From Conexibacter stalactiti (GTDB lineage Bacteria; Actinomycetota; Thermoleophilia; Solirubrobacterales; Solirubrobacteraceae), in the NCBI RefSeq assembly GCF_035967765.1, contig NZ_JAYWIT010000023.1: 64,000 bases of DNA, one strand, 5' to 3'. The number at the start of each line of letters is the position of its first letter. The stretch's first letter is position 1. The notes below the pieces were generated by a model. It had not been told where the DNA came from and did not search any database. It saw only the letters and a program-made list of their open reading frames with translations. This document shows positions 17,042-25,729 of the stretch, one piece after another. A program made the translations under genes and the position numbers.

Positions 17042-17958
17042 CAGAACTTCCGCTTCTTCGGGTCGTAGTGGCTCAGCAGCGCGTCGCCGAGCAGGTTCAC
17101 GAGCAGCACGACGACGGTGATCGCGACACCGGCGAACGTCGAGATCCACCACGCCTGGGTCAGCACCTCTCTGCCGGAGGCGAGGATCTGCCCCCACGAG
17201 ATGTCCGGCGGCTGGATGCCGAGGTTGAGGAAGCTGAGCGCGCTCTCGATCAGGATCGCGGTGCCGACCTGCAGCGTCGCCAGCACGACGATCACGCCGG
17301 TCAGGTTCGGCAGCACGTGGCGCAGCACGATCCGCGCGCTGGAGGCGCCGGCGGCGCGCAGCCCGAGCACGAACTGGCGCTCGCGCACGGCCATCGTCTC
17401 GGCCCGCACGACGCGCGCGCAGGGCGCCCAGCCGGTCAGCGCCAGCACGACGATCAGGACGCCGAGCGAGCTGCCGCGGTTGGCGATGATCGCGAGCGCG
17501 ATCAGCACGAACGGGAGCGCCAGCTGCGCCTCGATGAAGCGCGAGACGACGGTGTCGACCCAGCCGCGCTTGTAGCCGGCGAGCAGGCCGATCAGCGTGC
17601 CGGGGACGATCGCGACGATCGTGCCGACGATCCCGATCAGGAAGGTCAGGCGCCCGCCGGTGACCAGCCGCGAGAGCAGGTCGCGGCCGAGCTTGTCGGT
17701 CCCGAGCGGGTGCGACATCGAGCCGCCGTCGAGGAAGAACGGCGGCAGCAGCGTCTCGTCGAGGTGCTGTCTGTGCGGGTCGGGGAGGATCCCCAGCGCC
17801 GGCACGATCAGGACGATCAGCGCAATGAAGGCGAGCGGCAGCGCGAGCCACAGCACGGCGCGCGGGCGGCGCGCGCGGCGCAGCGCGCTCGGCGACGGCG
17901 CGATCGCGGGGGTGACGGCGGTCAGCTCCGCCGCGGTGGAGTCGGTGGTGGTGGCCAT
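17041..17958 (-). CDS. ABC importer permease, DppC type
   Basis: 305 aa. A 30-residue Thr/Ala-rich cytoplasmic leader, first helix about 33-55, the conserved HPLGTDKLGRDLLSRLVTGG block, then five helices with the coupling loop RAAGASSARIVLRHVLPN. It pairs with the permease at 17962-18888, three bases upstream. Nothing is missing relative to the family. Confidence 0.93.
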   Translation of the reverse strand: MATTTDSTAAELTAVTPAIAPSPSALRRARRPRAVLWLALPLAFIALIVLIVPALGILPDPHRQHLDETLLPPFFLDGGSMSHPLGTDKLGRDLLSRLVTGGRLTFLIGIVGTIVAIVPGTLIGLLAGYKRGWVDTVVSRFIEAQLALPFVLIALAIIANRGSSLGVLIVVLALTGWAPCARVVRAETMAVRERQFVLGLRAAGASSARIVLRHVLPNLTGVIVVLATLQVGTAILIESALSFLNLGIQPPDISWGQILASGREVLTQAWWISTFAGVAITVVVLLVNLLGDALLSHYDPKKRKF

Positions 17959-17961
17959 TGG

Positions 17962-18888
17962 TCAGGTGCGCAGGCGCGGGTCGACGACGACGTAGAGCAG
18001 GTCGACGAGCAGGTTGAGCAGGACGAAGGTGACGGCGCCGACGATCACGACCGCCTGCGCGAGCGTGAAGTCGCGGAACTGCACCGCCTCCAGCGCGAGC
18101 GTGCCGAGGCCGGGCCACGAGTAGACGTACTCGACGGCGACCGCGCCGGAGAGCAGCACGCCGGTCTGCAACGCGGTCACGGTCAGGACCGGCAGCGCGG
18201 CGTTGCGCAGCGCGTGCCAGCCGACGACCCGCCGCGCGCTGAGGCCGCGGGCGCGGGCCGCGTCGATGTACGGCTCGGCGAGCACCTCGGCCATCGAGGC
18301 GCGCGTCAGGCGCGCGATGTGCGCGAGCGGCAGCAGCGACAGCGTGATCGCCGGCAGCACGAGGTGGTCGATCCCACCCGACTGGCCGGACGGCAGCAGT
18401 CTCAGTCTCACGGCGAAGATCAGGATCAGCATCAGCCCGAGCCAGAAGACCGGCACCGACTGGCCCAGCAGCGCGACGGTCGAGGCGGCGCGGTCCCACC
18501 ACGTCCCCTCCTTGACCGCCGCCAGCGTCCCGAGCGGGACCCCGATCAGGATCGCCAGCAGCATCGCGACGCCGAGCAGTTGGAGCGACTGCGGCAGCCG
18601 CGAGCGGATCAGCTCGCTGTTGGAGCGGAAGTACTGGAGCGAGTCGCCCAGCTCGCCGCGGACGGTGTCGCCGAGGTAGGTCGTGTACTGCTCCACGAGC
18701 GGCTTGTCGAGCCCCAGCTCCTGCTGCATCTGAGTGATCTGCTCGCGCTCGGCGAGCGGGCCGAGGATGTTGTAGACGGGGTCGCCGGAGAGGTGGCCGA
18801 GCGCGAACGCGGCCGTCAGCGCCAGCAGCAGCGTGACGAGCGCGGCGCCGAGCTTGCGCGCCCCGAACAGCGCCATGTTCGAATTCAT
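17962..18888 (-). CDS. ABC importer permease, DppB type
   Basis: 308 aa. N-terminal helix (about 12-32), GDPVYNILGP with the periplasmic LGLDKPLVEQY element, GDSLQYF, QLLGVAMLLAILIGVPLG helix, coupling loop DAARARGLSARRV and the C-terminal VDPRLRT ending typical of DppB. ATG 18888 overlaps the ATPase stop (ATGA). Part of the importer operon driven from upstream of 21386. Confidence 0.93.
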   Translation of the reverse strand: MNSNMALFGARKLGAALVTLLLALTAAFALGHLSGDPVYNILGPLAEREQITQMQQELGLDKPLVEQYTTYLGDTVRGELGDSLQYFRSNSELIRSRLPQSLQLLGVAMLLAILIGVPLGTLAAVKEGTWWDRAASTVALLGQSVPVFWLGLMLILIFAVRLRLLPSGQSGGIDHLVLPAITLSLLPLAHIARLTRASMAEVLAEPYIDAARARGLSARRVVGWHALRNAALPVLTVTALQTGVLLSGAVAVEYVYSWPGLGTLALEAVQFRDFTLAQAVVIVGAVTFVLLNLLVDLLYVVVDPRLRT

Positions 18889-19775
18889 GACGCCACCGCC
18901 CGCCCGGAAGAACGAGCCCCCTGGGCGAGATCTTCCAAGGCAATCCGAGGCCTCCGGCCGAGCGATTGCCCAGGGACAGCCGCGATCAACTCGCGCGTGT
19001 AGGGATGTCGCGGCGCGTCGAGCACCTGCGCGCAGAGCCCCTCCTCGACGACGGTCCCTCTGCGCATCACGTAGACGCGGTCGGAGATCCGCCGCACGAC
19101 CGAGAGGTCGTGGCTGATGAAGAGGATCGAGACGCCGGTGCCGTCGCGCAGCTCCAGCAGCAGTCGCAGCACCTCCGCCTGGACGGAGACGTCGAGGCCG
19201 GAGGTCGGCTCGTCGGCGACGAGCACGCGCGGACGCATCAGCAGCGCGCGGGCGATGCAGACGCGCTGCGCCTGACCGCCCGAGAGCTGGTGCGGATAGC
19301 GGTCGAGCAGGTCGGGCGACAGGCGCACCTGCGCGAGCAGGCCGGCGTCGTCGGTCCAGCTCGTGCGCTGCGGCTGCAGCCCGCGCAGCTCCTTGAAGCC
19401 GGCCTTGACCGACTGGCGCGGGTCGAGCGAGCCGTGCGGGTCCTGGAAGATCACCTGCACCTCGGGGCGCAGCGCGCGCAGCTGTCGCGGGCGCAGCGTC
19501 GAGAGGTCGCGCCCGAGCAGCTCGACCCGCCCCGACGTGTGCGCGCCGAGCGCCGTCAGCGCCATCGCCAGGCTCGTCTTGCCCGAGCCCGACTCGCCGA
19601 CGACGCTGACGATCTCGCCCGCGTCGAGGTGGATCGAGACGCCGTCGACGGCGGCGAAGCGCTCGCCTCGCCCGCCGCCGCGGCGCTGGTGGATCACCGT
19701 CAGGCCGTCGACGTCGACGATCCGCTCGCGCGTCGCGGCGTCCGGCGCCACGGTGGTGTCGACGTCACGGCCCAT
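18885..19775 (-). CDS. Oligopeptide-type ABC importer ATPase, DppF type
   Basis: 296 aa. Walker A GESGSGKTS, Q-loop IFQDPHGSLDPRQSV (a DppF hallmark), signature LSGGQAQRV, Walker B VADEPTSGLD, H-loop LFISHD, and HPYTRELIAAVPG near the end. The extreme C-terminus lacks the Cys motif, normal for many DppF proteins. The start is three bases after the binding-protein stop at 19779. Confidence 0.92.
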   Translation of the reverse strand: MGRDVDTTVAPDAATRERIVDVDGLTVIHQRRGGGRGERFAAVDGVSIHLDAGEIVSVVGESGSGKTSLAMALTALGAHTSGRVELLGRDLSTLRPRQLRALRPEVQVIFQDPHGSLDPRQSVKAGFKELRGLQPQRTSWTDDAGLLAQVRLSPDLLDRYPHQLSGGQAQRVCIARALLMRPRVLVADEPTSGLDVSVQAEVLRLLLELRDGTGVSILFISHDLSVVRRISDRVYVMRRGTVVEEGLCAQVLDAPRHPYTRELIAAVPGQSLGRRPRIALEDLAQGARSSGRAVAS

Positions 19776-19778
19776 CGC

Positions 19779-21386
19779 TCAGCCGCCGAGCTTCGCGTGC
19801 TCGAAGTGCGGCACGTTCAGCGGCGAGTACTCCAGGCCGCTGACGTCCTTGGCGCCGATGTTGAACGTCTGGTTGTAGAGCGGCGCGTAGCAGGCGTCCT
19901 CGACCACGGCGCGCGTGTTCAGCTCGTCGTAGATCGGCTGCGCCGTCTCCGCGTCGGGCTGCTCCAGCGCTCTCGCCGTCAGCACGTCCAGCTCTCTGTC
20001 GGGGCAGTTGGCCGTGATCGACGTCGAGGTCATGAAGCCGCGCGCGAAGAAGTCCGGGTGCGCGACGTTCGGCACCGCGCCGAGCAGGTAGATGCCGTCG
20101 ATGTTGCGTCTGACGATCTGGCCGACCATCGCGCCGTAGTCGAGCGCTCTGAGCGTGACTCTGAAGCCGGCCTCCTCGAGCATCCCGCCGGTCGCCTCGG
20201 CGACGTCCTGGATGTTCGTGTACTTCGTCGGGTACGTCAGCGTGACGCTCGGCGTCGCGCCTCTCAGCAGCGCCTTCGCCTCCTCCATGTTGGGCGTTAT
20301 CTCCGAGGCCGGCTCCTCGCCGGGGAGCATGTTGAGCAGGCCGCCGGTCGCGGTCGCTCTGCCCTGGAAGATGCTCTCGACGATCTGGTCACGGTCGATC
20401 GCGAGCGCCGCGGCTCTGCGCACGGCGGGGTCGTCGAACGGCGCTCTGTCGGCCTGCAGGAAGGCGGTGATCTTGACGGCGGTCGGTATCTCGAGCACGT
20501 CGAGGCCGGCCTCCTGCGCCGCCTGCGCCTGCGTCGGCGGCAGGTCGAAGGAGACGTCGGCCGCGCCGCTCTGCAACAGCGAGAGGCGCTGCTGCGCGTC
20601 GGTGGCCCAGGTGAAGGTGACGTCTCTGACGCCCGGCGCGTCGCCCCAGTAGCCGGGGTTGGCGCTGACCTGCATCGAGCGGCCCGGCAGCTCTCTCGTC
20701 CACGTGAACGGGCCGGTGCCGACCGGTCTCTTCGTGAAGCCCTCGCTGCCGGCCTCTCTGTAGTACGCCGGCGGCAGCGCGAAGACGGTCGAGAGCAGGT
20801 TGACGAGGTTGACCTGCGGCGTTCTCGTCGTCACGACGACCGTGTCGTCGCCTCTCGCTCTGACCGATCTGACGTTGCCGAAGTACGACTTGAGGATGCC
20901 GGCGGGGTTGTCGACGTTCTCCTGGATCGCGAAGGCGGCGGCGGCCGCGTCGAACGGCTCGCCGTTGGTGAATCTGACGCCGGGACGGAGTCTGAACTCC
21001 CACGTCGTCGGGTTCGGCCGCGACCAGTCGGTCACGAGGCCCGTTCTGTCGGGCAGCTCTCTCTCGTCGACGTTGACGAGCGGCTCCAGCATCGTGCCCC
21101 AGACGTACTGCCCGTCGCGGGCGCTGACGATCGGGTCCAGCCCCGACGGCGGCGCGGCGAGCACGACGCGCAGGTTGCCCTCCGGCGTTCCGCTCGCGCT
21201 GCTGCTGCCGCCGCCGTCGGCGGTCGTCGCGGCGCCGGCGCTGGCGCCGGTGCTGCCGCCGCTGTCGCCGTCGGACTCCGACGAGCCGCCGCAGGCGGCG
21301 ACGCCGACGCTCAGCGCGAGCCCCGCGGCGAGCGTCAGAAACGCCGTGCGGGACCTGATGAGCACTGCTCCTGCGTGAGCCTTCAT
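19779..21386 (-). CDS. Extracellular solute-binding protein, family 5 (lipoprotein)
   Basis: 535-aa ligand-binding lipoprotein of the 16-21.4 kb importer: basic n-region, hydrophobic core, lipobox VAAC (Cys about 32), then a 40-residue Ser/Gly/Asp linker and SBP_bac_5 body (WEFRLRPGVRFTNGE, GTGPFTWTREL, DPAVRRAAALAIDR). The start ATG 21386 has GGAGAGAG upstream. Arginine is encoded mostly by AGA (for example three in NVRSVRARG), very different from the adjacent ATPase and permeases. First gene of the long operon ending at 11723; a palindromic operator (21461-21478) lies 74 bases upstream. Confidence 0.93.
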   Translation of the reverse strand: MKAHAGAVLIRSRTAFLTLAAGLALSVGVAACGGSSESDGDSGGSTGASAGAATTADGGGSSSASGTPEGNLRVVLAAPPSGLDPIVSARDGQYVWGTMLEPLVNVDERELPDRTGLVTDWSRPNPTTWEFRLRPGVRFTNGEPFDAAAAAFAIQENVDNPAGILKSYFGNVRSVRARGDDTVVVTTRTPQVNLVNLLSTVFALPPAYYREAGSEGFTKRPVGTGPFTWTRELPGRSMQVSANPGYWGDAPGVRDVTFTWATDAQQRLSLLQSGAADVSFDLPPTQAQAAQEAGLDVLEIPTAVKITAFLQADRAPFDDPAVRRAAALAIDRDQIVESIFQGRATATGGLLNMLPGEEPASEITPNMEEAKALLRGATPSVTLTYPTKYTNIQDVAEATGGMLEEAGFRVTLRALDYGAMVGQIVRRNIDGIYLLGAVPNVAHPDFFARGFMTSTSITANCPDRELDVLTARALEQPDAETAQPIYDELNTRAVVEDACYAPLYNQTFNIGAKDVSGLEYSPLNVPHFEHAKLGG

Positions 21387-21460
21387 CTCTCTCTCCTCCG
21401 TCGGGCCCGCGACCCGGGCCCCACCTCGATGGCGTTTCCAAGCGCCGTCTGGCTGCGACC

Positions 21461-21478
21461 ATACCAACCAGACGGTAT
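21461..21478. promoter_or_regulatory. Operator palindrome, site 1 (ATACCAACCAGACGGTAT)
   Basis: 18 bp matching the shared consensus ATACCGACYRGTCGGTAT at 15 of 18 positions. It lies 74 bases upstream of the binding-protein start at 21386 and 50 bases downstream of the VOC gene's stop, in an AT-richer gap. It links the transporter operon to the other sites listed at 23.9-52.5 kb. Confidence 0.65.
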
Positions 21479-21528
21479 CTGTCAAATCGCTGCGTGGAAC
21501 TGGTGCGTCGGCCGGCCTCTGGCGCCGG

Positions 21529-21888
21529 CTACGAAACCTTCGGCTCGTAGGCGACGAAGACGTTGCCGGCGGGATCCAGGAACGACAGCCGGCGCTCGTG
21601 CTCGGACTCGGCGATCGCGCCCAGCAGCGGCGTCCCCGCCGCCTCCAGCCGCGCCGCGACCGCGTCGAGGTCCGCGACCCTGATCCCGACCGCGACCTGG
21701 TCGGCGCGCGGCTGTTCCGCCTTCGCGGCAACGGCGAGCGTCGTGCCGCCGCCGTCGATCGCGGCATAGCGGTCGCCGTCGCGGAAGCGCAGGCCGAAGC
21801 CGAGCACCTCCGTCAGGAAGCCGATGCTGGCGCCGACGTCGTCGGCCGGCAGCAGCACGTGCCCGACCCTTCCGACCGGGGTGCTCAT
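21529..21888 (-). CDS. VOC (glyoxalase/bleomycin-resistance/dioxygenase) superfamily protein
   Basis: 119 aa, a single vicinal-oxygen-chelate module pair: VGHVLLPADDVGASIGFLTEVLGF opens the first beta-alpha-beta unit and FLDPAGNVFVAYEP closes the second. A His near the N-terminus (GHVLL) and late acidic residues could be metal ligands. Such small VOC proteins include isomerases, lyases and binding proteins; the function is not determinable. Start overlaps the luciferase-like gene stop (ATGA), so it belongs to the operon from 23888. Confidence 0.88.
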   Translation of the reverse strand: MSTPVGRVGHVLLPADDVGASIGFLTEVLGFGLRFRDGDRYAAIDGGGTTLAVAAKAEQPRADQVAVGIRVADLDAVAARLEAAGTPLLGAIAESEHERRLSFLDPAGNVFVAYEPKVS

Positions 21889-22892
21889 CGCGTCGTGACC
21901 TCCAGCTCGACGTTGGCGCGTACGCGCGGCAGCACCTCGGCGGCGAACCGTTCGAGGATCCTCACCGAGGTCTCGTGCGGACAGCCGAGCCACTGCACGC
22001 GGAAGACGAAGTGGTTGAAGCCGCCGGCGGCGAAGTCCTCGATCTTCTCGACGACCTCGTCGGGCGTGCCGAAGAAGAAGGCCTTCGCCTTGATCTCCTC
22101 CCACAGCGTCTCGAAGTAGTCCATCCCGTACTGCACGTACTCGGCGTACGACGCCTTCGGGAAGGTGTCGGCGAAGGCCATCGCCTCCGCCTGCGTGTCG
22201 GCGATGTAGAGGTCACGGTGGATCGGGTACGTGCGACCCTCCGGCGAGGAGCCGGCCGCGACCAGCTCCTCGCGGTAGGTCGCGAGGTTGCCGACCGCCC
22301 AGTTGCGCTTGACGTTGCCGGGCGAGAGCCAGGCGTGGCCCAGTCTCGCCGCGCGCGCGATCCCGGCCGGCGAGTTGGCGCCGATCCAGACGGGGATCTC
22401 GCCGTTCACCGGCAGCACGCTGCAGACCTGGCCGTCGAGCTGGAAGTGGTCGCCGTGGTGGACGACCGGCTCGCCGCTCCAGAGCTGCTGCATCACCGCC
22501 AGCGACTCGACCATCCGTCTCGTGCGCTGCGATCTGCGCAGGCCGAAGGCGGCGAACTCGTCCTCGCGGTAGCCGGAGCCGATCCCGAGCACGAAGCGCC
22601 CGCCCGAGAGCTGGTCGATCGAGGCGATCTCCTCGGCCCAGTGGACGGGGTTGCCGAGCGGCAGGATCAGGATCCCGGTGCCGATCTCCATCTCGCCGCT
22701 GTGGTCGATCAGGCGCGCGATCAGCGACAGCGGCTGCAGCGTCTGCAGGCTGCTGAGGTAGTGGTGGATCCCGAAGATCGAGTCGAAGCCGAGGTCGCGG
22801 ACGGTCTCGGTCAGCTCGACCAGCTCGCCGATCCGCGGCGCCAGCGGCTCGCCCTTGGCGTACTGGTGGTCGAGCAGGACGCCGAAGCGCAT
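21885..22892 (-). CDS. Luciferase-like (LLM) flavin/F420-dependent oxidoreductase
   Basis: 335-aa TIM-barrel monooxygenase/reductase. Family blocks: MRFGVLLDHQY, FDSIFGIHHYLSS, IGTGILILPLGNPVHWAEEIASIDQLSGGRF, LGIGSGYREDEF and a PVWIGANSPAGIARAARLG repeat. The IHH motif and the PGNVKRN insert are family variants. Whether it uses FMN or F420 cannot be decided by eye. It sits between a crotonase and a VOC protein in one operon, so a hydroxylation or oxygenation step of an acyl-CoA pathway is plausible. Confidence 0.9.
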   Translation of the reverse strand: MRFGVLLDHQYAKGEPLAPRIGELVELTETVRDLGFDSIFGIHHYLSSLQTLQPLSLIARLIDHSGEMEIGTGILILPLGNPVHWAEEIASIDQLSGGRFVLGIGSGYREDEFAAFGLRRSQRTRRMVESLAVMQQLWSGEPVVHHGDHFQLDGQVCSVLPVNGEIPVWIGANSPAGIARAARLGHAWLSPGNVKRNWAVGNLATYREELVAAGSSPEGRTYPIHRDLYIADTQAEAMAFADTFPKASYAEYVQYGMDYFETLWEEIKAKAFFFGTPDEVVEKIEDFAAGGFNHFVFRVQWLGCPHETSVRILERFAAEVLPRVRANVELEVTTR

Positions 22893-22895
22893 CGC

Positions 22896-23888
22896 TCAGC
22901 CCTTGCCGTTGCCGTTGGCCGCCGCCTTGCTGCGTGCGTTGCTGAGGCGGAAGTGCGGCGCGACCATGTTGTCGCGGTCGGCGAGCGCCTGCGCGATCCC
23001 CTTCTCGCGCCGCTCGCGCAGGAAGTTCCAGTCGTCGTCCTCGAAGACGACGTTGGTCGCCCAGCCGTGGCCGACCCAGCCGGTCATCGCGCCGAGGCCC
23101 TTGCCGCGCGCCTCCATCACGACCTGCATCATCGACTTGCCCATCATCAGCGAGTCGAGCGGCATCACGGCGATCGCGTCGACGTAGTCGTCGACCCATC
23201 TCTGCAGCTCCTCGGGCTCGACGACCTTCGTCACGAGCCCGGCCTCCGCGCCCTCCTCGGCGCCGAGCGGCCGCATCGTCAGCATCAGGTCCTTCATCTT
23301 CGTGAGGCCGAGCTTCTCGATCCAGTGGTACATGTCCTGCGGCGCGGGGCCGAGGTAGCGGAAGGCCGGATGCGTGAAGCGCGCGTCGGGCGTCGCGATC
23401 ACGATGTCGGCCGACAGCGCGATCTGGAAGTGGCCGCCGTAGCAGTAGCCCTGCACCTGGCAGACGGTCGCCTTCAGGCACTCGATGATCGGCCGCGTGA
23501 AGGCGGAGGAGAGGACGTTGCGGTCGGGCAGGATCCGCTGGCGCTGCGAGGGACGGCGGCGCGAGGCCTTGTCGGTCCCTCTCTTGTAGCCGATGTAGTG
23601 GCCCAGCTCGGCGGCGTCGGCGCCGGTGCCGAAGTGGTCGCCCTCGCCCTTGAAGACGATCACCTTGACGCGGTCGTCGGCCTCGGCCTCGCGGACGAGG
23701 TCGCCGACGCGCTCGAAGGCGGCGATCGGGATCGCGTTGAGGCGGTCGGGACGGTCGAAGGTGATCGACGCGACGGCGCGCTCAGGGTCGACGTCGTAGC
23801 GCACGTAGCCGGCGATCGTCGCCTCGTCGATCTCCATGTGGTCGGTGTCCCACTGCGGGGACAGCAGCTCGGCTTCGGTCTTCTTCAC
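22896..23888 (-). CDS. Enoyl-CoA hydratase/isomerase (crotonase) family, long form
   Basis: 330 aa, about 70 longer than a standard crotonase. N-terminal extension of 35 residues, then ASITFDRPDRLNAI, the first oxyanion strand (HFGTGADAAELG), a 40-residue insert rich in basic residues (KASRRRPSQRQR), the second oxyanion helix (QGYCYGGHFQIALSADIVIA) and a C-terminal extension. Position of the usual catalytic Glu pair is not clean. It could be a hydratase, ring hydrolase or isomerase. First gene of the operon 23888 to 21529; the operator at 23928-23945 is 39 bases upstream, shared with the divergent crotonase. Confidence 0.9.
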   Translation of the reverse strand: MKKTEAELLSPQWDTDHMEIDEATIAGYVRYDVDPERAVASITFDRPDRLNAIPIAAFERVGDLVREAEADDRVKVIVFKGEGDHFGTGADAAELGHYIGYKRGTDKASRRRPSQRQRILPDRNVLSSAFTRPIIECLKATVCQVQGYCYGGHFQIALSADIVIATPDARFTHPAFRYLGPAPQDMYHWIEKLGLTKMKDLMLTMRPLGAEEGAEAGLVTKVVEPEELQRWVDDYVDAIAVMPLDSLMMGKSMMQVVMEARGKGLGAMTGWVGHGWATNVVFEDDDWNFLRERREKGIAQALADRDNMVAPHFRLSNARSKAAANGNGKG

Positions 23889-23927
23889 GCTCTTCGTCTC
23901 CTCGCTCCGGCACGACCGACGGTGGAC

Positions 23928-23945
23928 ATACCGTCTAGTCGGTAT
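23928..23945. promoter_or_regulatory. Operator palindrome, site 2 (ATACCGTCTAGTCGGTAT)
   Basis: Near-perfect 18-bp palindrome between divergent crotonase genes: 39 bases from the minus start (23888) and 18 bases before the plus start (23964). Being so close to 23964, a bound repressor would cover the plus promoter or its transcription start. Confidence 0.75.
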
Positions 23946-23963
23946 CTATACTCCGGCCCCACC

Positions 23964-24680
23964 ATGACTGTCAAGTCCTCCACCCACGAGGGCGTCGTGA
24001 CGCTCACGCTCGCGCGCCCCGAGCGGCGCAACGCGATCGACGACGCGACCGCCGCCGCGCTCCACGCCGCGCTGCGTGCCGCGACCGCCGACGAGCGCTG
24101 CCGCGCGATCGTGCTCGCCGCCGAGGGGCCGGTCTTCTGCGCCGGCTGGGACCTGCGCGAGATCGCCGCGATGCAGGCCGGCGGCGACCGCGCCGCGGTG
24201 CAGGCGTCGTTCGACGCCAACCGCCGCCTGCTGGCCGACCTCGCGGCCGCGCCGCAGCCGACGATCGCCGCCGTCCAGGGCGGCGCGATGGGCTTCGGGC
24301 TGGGGCTGATCGCGCGCTGCGACGTCGTGCTCGCCGGCCGCGGCGCCGTCGTCGCGCTGCCGGAGATCGCGCACGGCGTCGTGCCCGGGATCGTGATGCT
24401 CGACCTGCTCGCGACGCTGCCGCCGAAGGTCGCGCTCGACTGGCTGCTGAGCGGCGCGCCGCAGGACGCCGAGGCCGCGCGCGCTGCCGGCCTCTTCAGC
24501 CGCGTCGTCGCCGACGAGGCGCTCGCCGGCGAGGTCGCCGCGCTCGCGGCGACGATCGCCGGTCACGCGCCGGAGGCCGTGCGCGAGACGAAGGCGCTCT
24601 ACCGCGCGCTCGCCGCCGCCTCGCCAGAGGCCGCCGAGGCCGAAGCGGTCCGCCGCGCCGTCGACGCGCTGCTCGGCTGA
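23964..24680 (+). CDS. Enoyl-CoA hydratase/isomerase (crotonase) family
   Basis: 238 aa, compact crotonase. LARPERRNAI, first oxyanion strand VFCAGWDLREIA, second GGAMGFGLGLIARCDVVLA, and the region LPEIAHGVVPG where hydratases keep their second catalytic Glu (E in PEI). The start ATG 23964 has no ribosome-binding site and is only 18 bases after an operator, so the transcript is probably leaderless or nearly so. Divergent from the 22896-23888 crotonase and convergent with the LLM gene at 24731. Confidence 0.9.
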   Translation: MTVKSSTHEGVVTLTLARPERRNAIDDATAAALHAALRAATADERCRAIVLAAEGPVFCAGWDLREIAAMQAGGDRAAVQASFDANRRLLADLAAAPQPTIAAVQGGAMGFGLGLIARCDVVLAGRGAVVALPEIAHGVVPGIVMLDLLATLPPKVALDWLLSGAPQDAEAARAAGLFSRVVADEALAGEVAALAATIAGHAPEAVRETKALYRALAAASPEAAEAEAVRRAVDALLG

Positions 24681-24730
24681 GCCACGCGACCGCGCCGCCC
24701 GCGCCGCTCAGCGCGCCCGGCCACGCCCGC

Positions 24731-25729
24731 TCACCCCGCCTCCGCCCGCAGCACCGGCATGACCTCCTCGGCGAACAGCCTGATCGACGCGCGCGCCTGC
24801 GCCATCGGCATGCCGAGCCAGAAGGGGCGGAAGATCAGGTGGTCGAAGCCGAGCGCGCGGTAGCCGCGGATCCTTTCGATCAGGTCCTCCGGCGAGCCGA
24901 GCAGCAGCGTGTTGGCGACCAGCTCGTCGAAGCGGTCGCGCTGCCACGCGAGCGCCGGATACTCGGCGTAGGTGTGGTACTCGCGGCGGGCGTGCGGCAG
25001 CGCCTCCTCGATCGCCTGCGCGGTCGTCGGCGCGCAGTACAGCTCGACGCCGAGCGGCCGCTCCGCCGCTCTCCTGCCGTACTCGGCGAGCGCCTCGTCG
25101 TAGATCGCCGTGTGCTTGGCGAGGTATCTCGGGCTCGGCGCGTTGCCGGGCGCGTACCAGGCGTCGCCGAGGCGGGCGGCGCGGCGGACGGCATGCCTGC
25201 CGCCCGCCCCCACCCAGATCGGCGGGCCGCCGGGGGACAGCGGCGGCACGCCGATCCGCTGGTCGGTGAACGACCAGATCTCGCCGTCGAAGCTGACGCG
25301 CTCGCCGCTCCACAGCGCACGGATGATCCGGATCCCCTCGTCGAGCCGCTTGAAGCGCTCGTCGATGTCGATCCCGAACGCCTCGAACTCGTGCTCGCGG
25401 TAGCCGGCGGCGACGCCGAGCACGACGCGCCCGCCGGAGAACTGGTCGAGCGTCGCGAACTCCTCCGCGATGTGGACCGGGTGGAAGAACGGCAGCAGCA
25501 GGATGCCGGTGCCGACGGTGATCCGCTCGGTGTTCTCGATCAGCTTCGCCGCCATCGAGATCGGCTGCGGCGTCGCGAGGTTGGAGACGAAGTGGTTGAT
25601 CACCCAGGTCGAGTCGTAGCCGAGCTGCTCGGCCAGCTGGACCAGCTCGACCAGCTCATCGACATGTCTGCGCAGGTCCTCGTCGAACGGCCACTGGTGC
25701 GAGGCCATGATCCCGAAGCGCATGCTCAT
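24731..25729 (-). CDS. Luciferase-like (LLM) flavin/F420-dependent oxidoreductase
   Basis: 332 aa. MRFGIMASHQWPF, LGYDSTWVINHFVSN, TERITVGTGILLLPFFHPVHIAEEFATLDQFSGGRVVLGVAAGYREHEF and PPIWVGAGGRHAVRRAARLGDAW identify the family. Catalytic role would be oxidation using reduced flavin or F420. ATG 25729 overlaps the acyl-CoA ligase stop (ATGA 25726-25729); the in-frame ATG two codons later is an alternative. Coupling to the ligase suggests that it acts on a CoA thioester or on the free acid precursor. Confidence 0.9.
   Translation of the reverse strand: MSMRFGIMASHQWPFDEDLRRHVDELVELVQLAEQLGYDSTWVINHFVSNLATPQPISMAAKLIENTERITVGTGILLLPFFHPVHIAEEFATLDQFSGGRVVLGVAAGYREHEFEAFGIDIDERFKRLDEGIRIIRALWSGERVSFDGEIWSFTDQRIGVPPLSPGGPPIWVGAGGRHAVRRAARLGDAWYAPGNAPSPRYLAKHTAIYDEALAEYGRRAAERPLGVELYCAPTTAQAIEEALPHARREYHTYAEYPALAWQRDRFDELVANTLLLGSPEDLIERIRGYRALGFDHLIFRPFWLGMPMAQARASIRLFAEEVMPVLRAEAG

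Noticed and set aside
24676..24712. 7-bp inverted repeat GCTGAGC/GCTCAGC between convergent genes as a terminator
   Set aside because: Loop of 23 bases and only 7 pairs in GC-rich DNA; too weak to claim.
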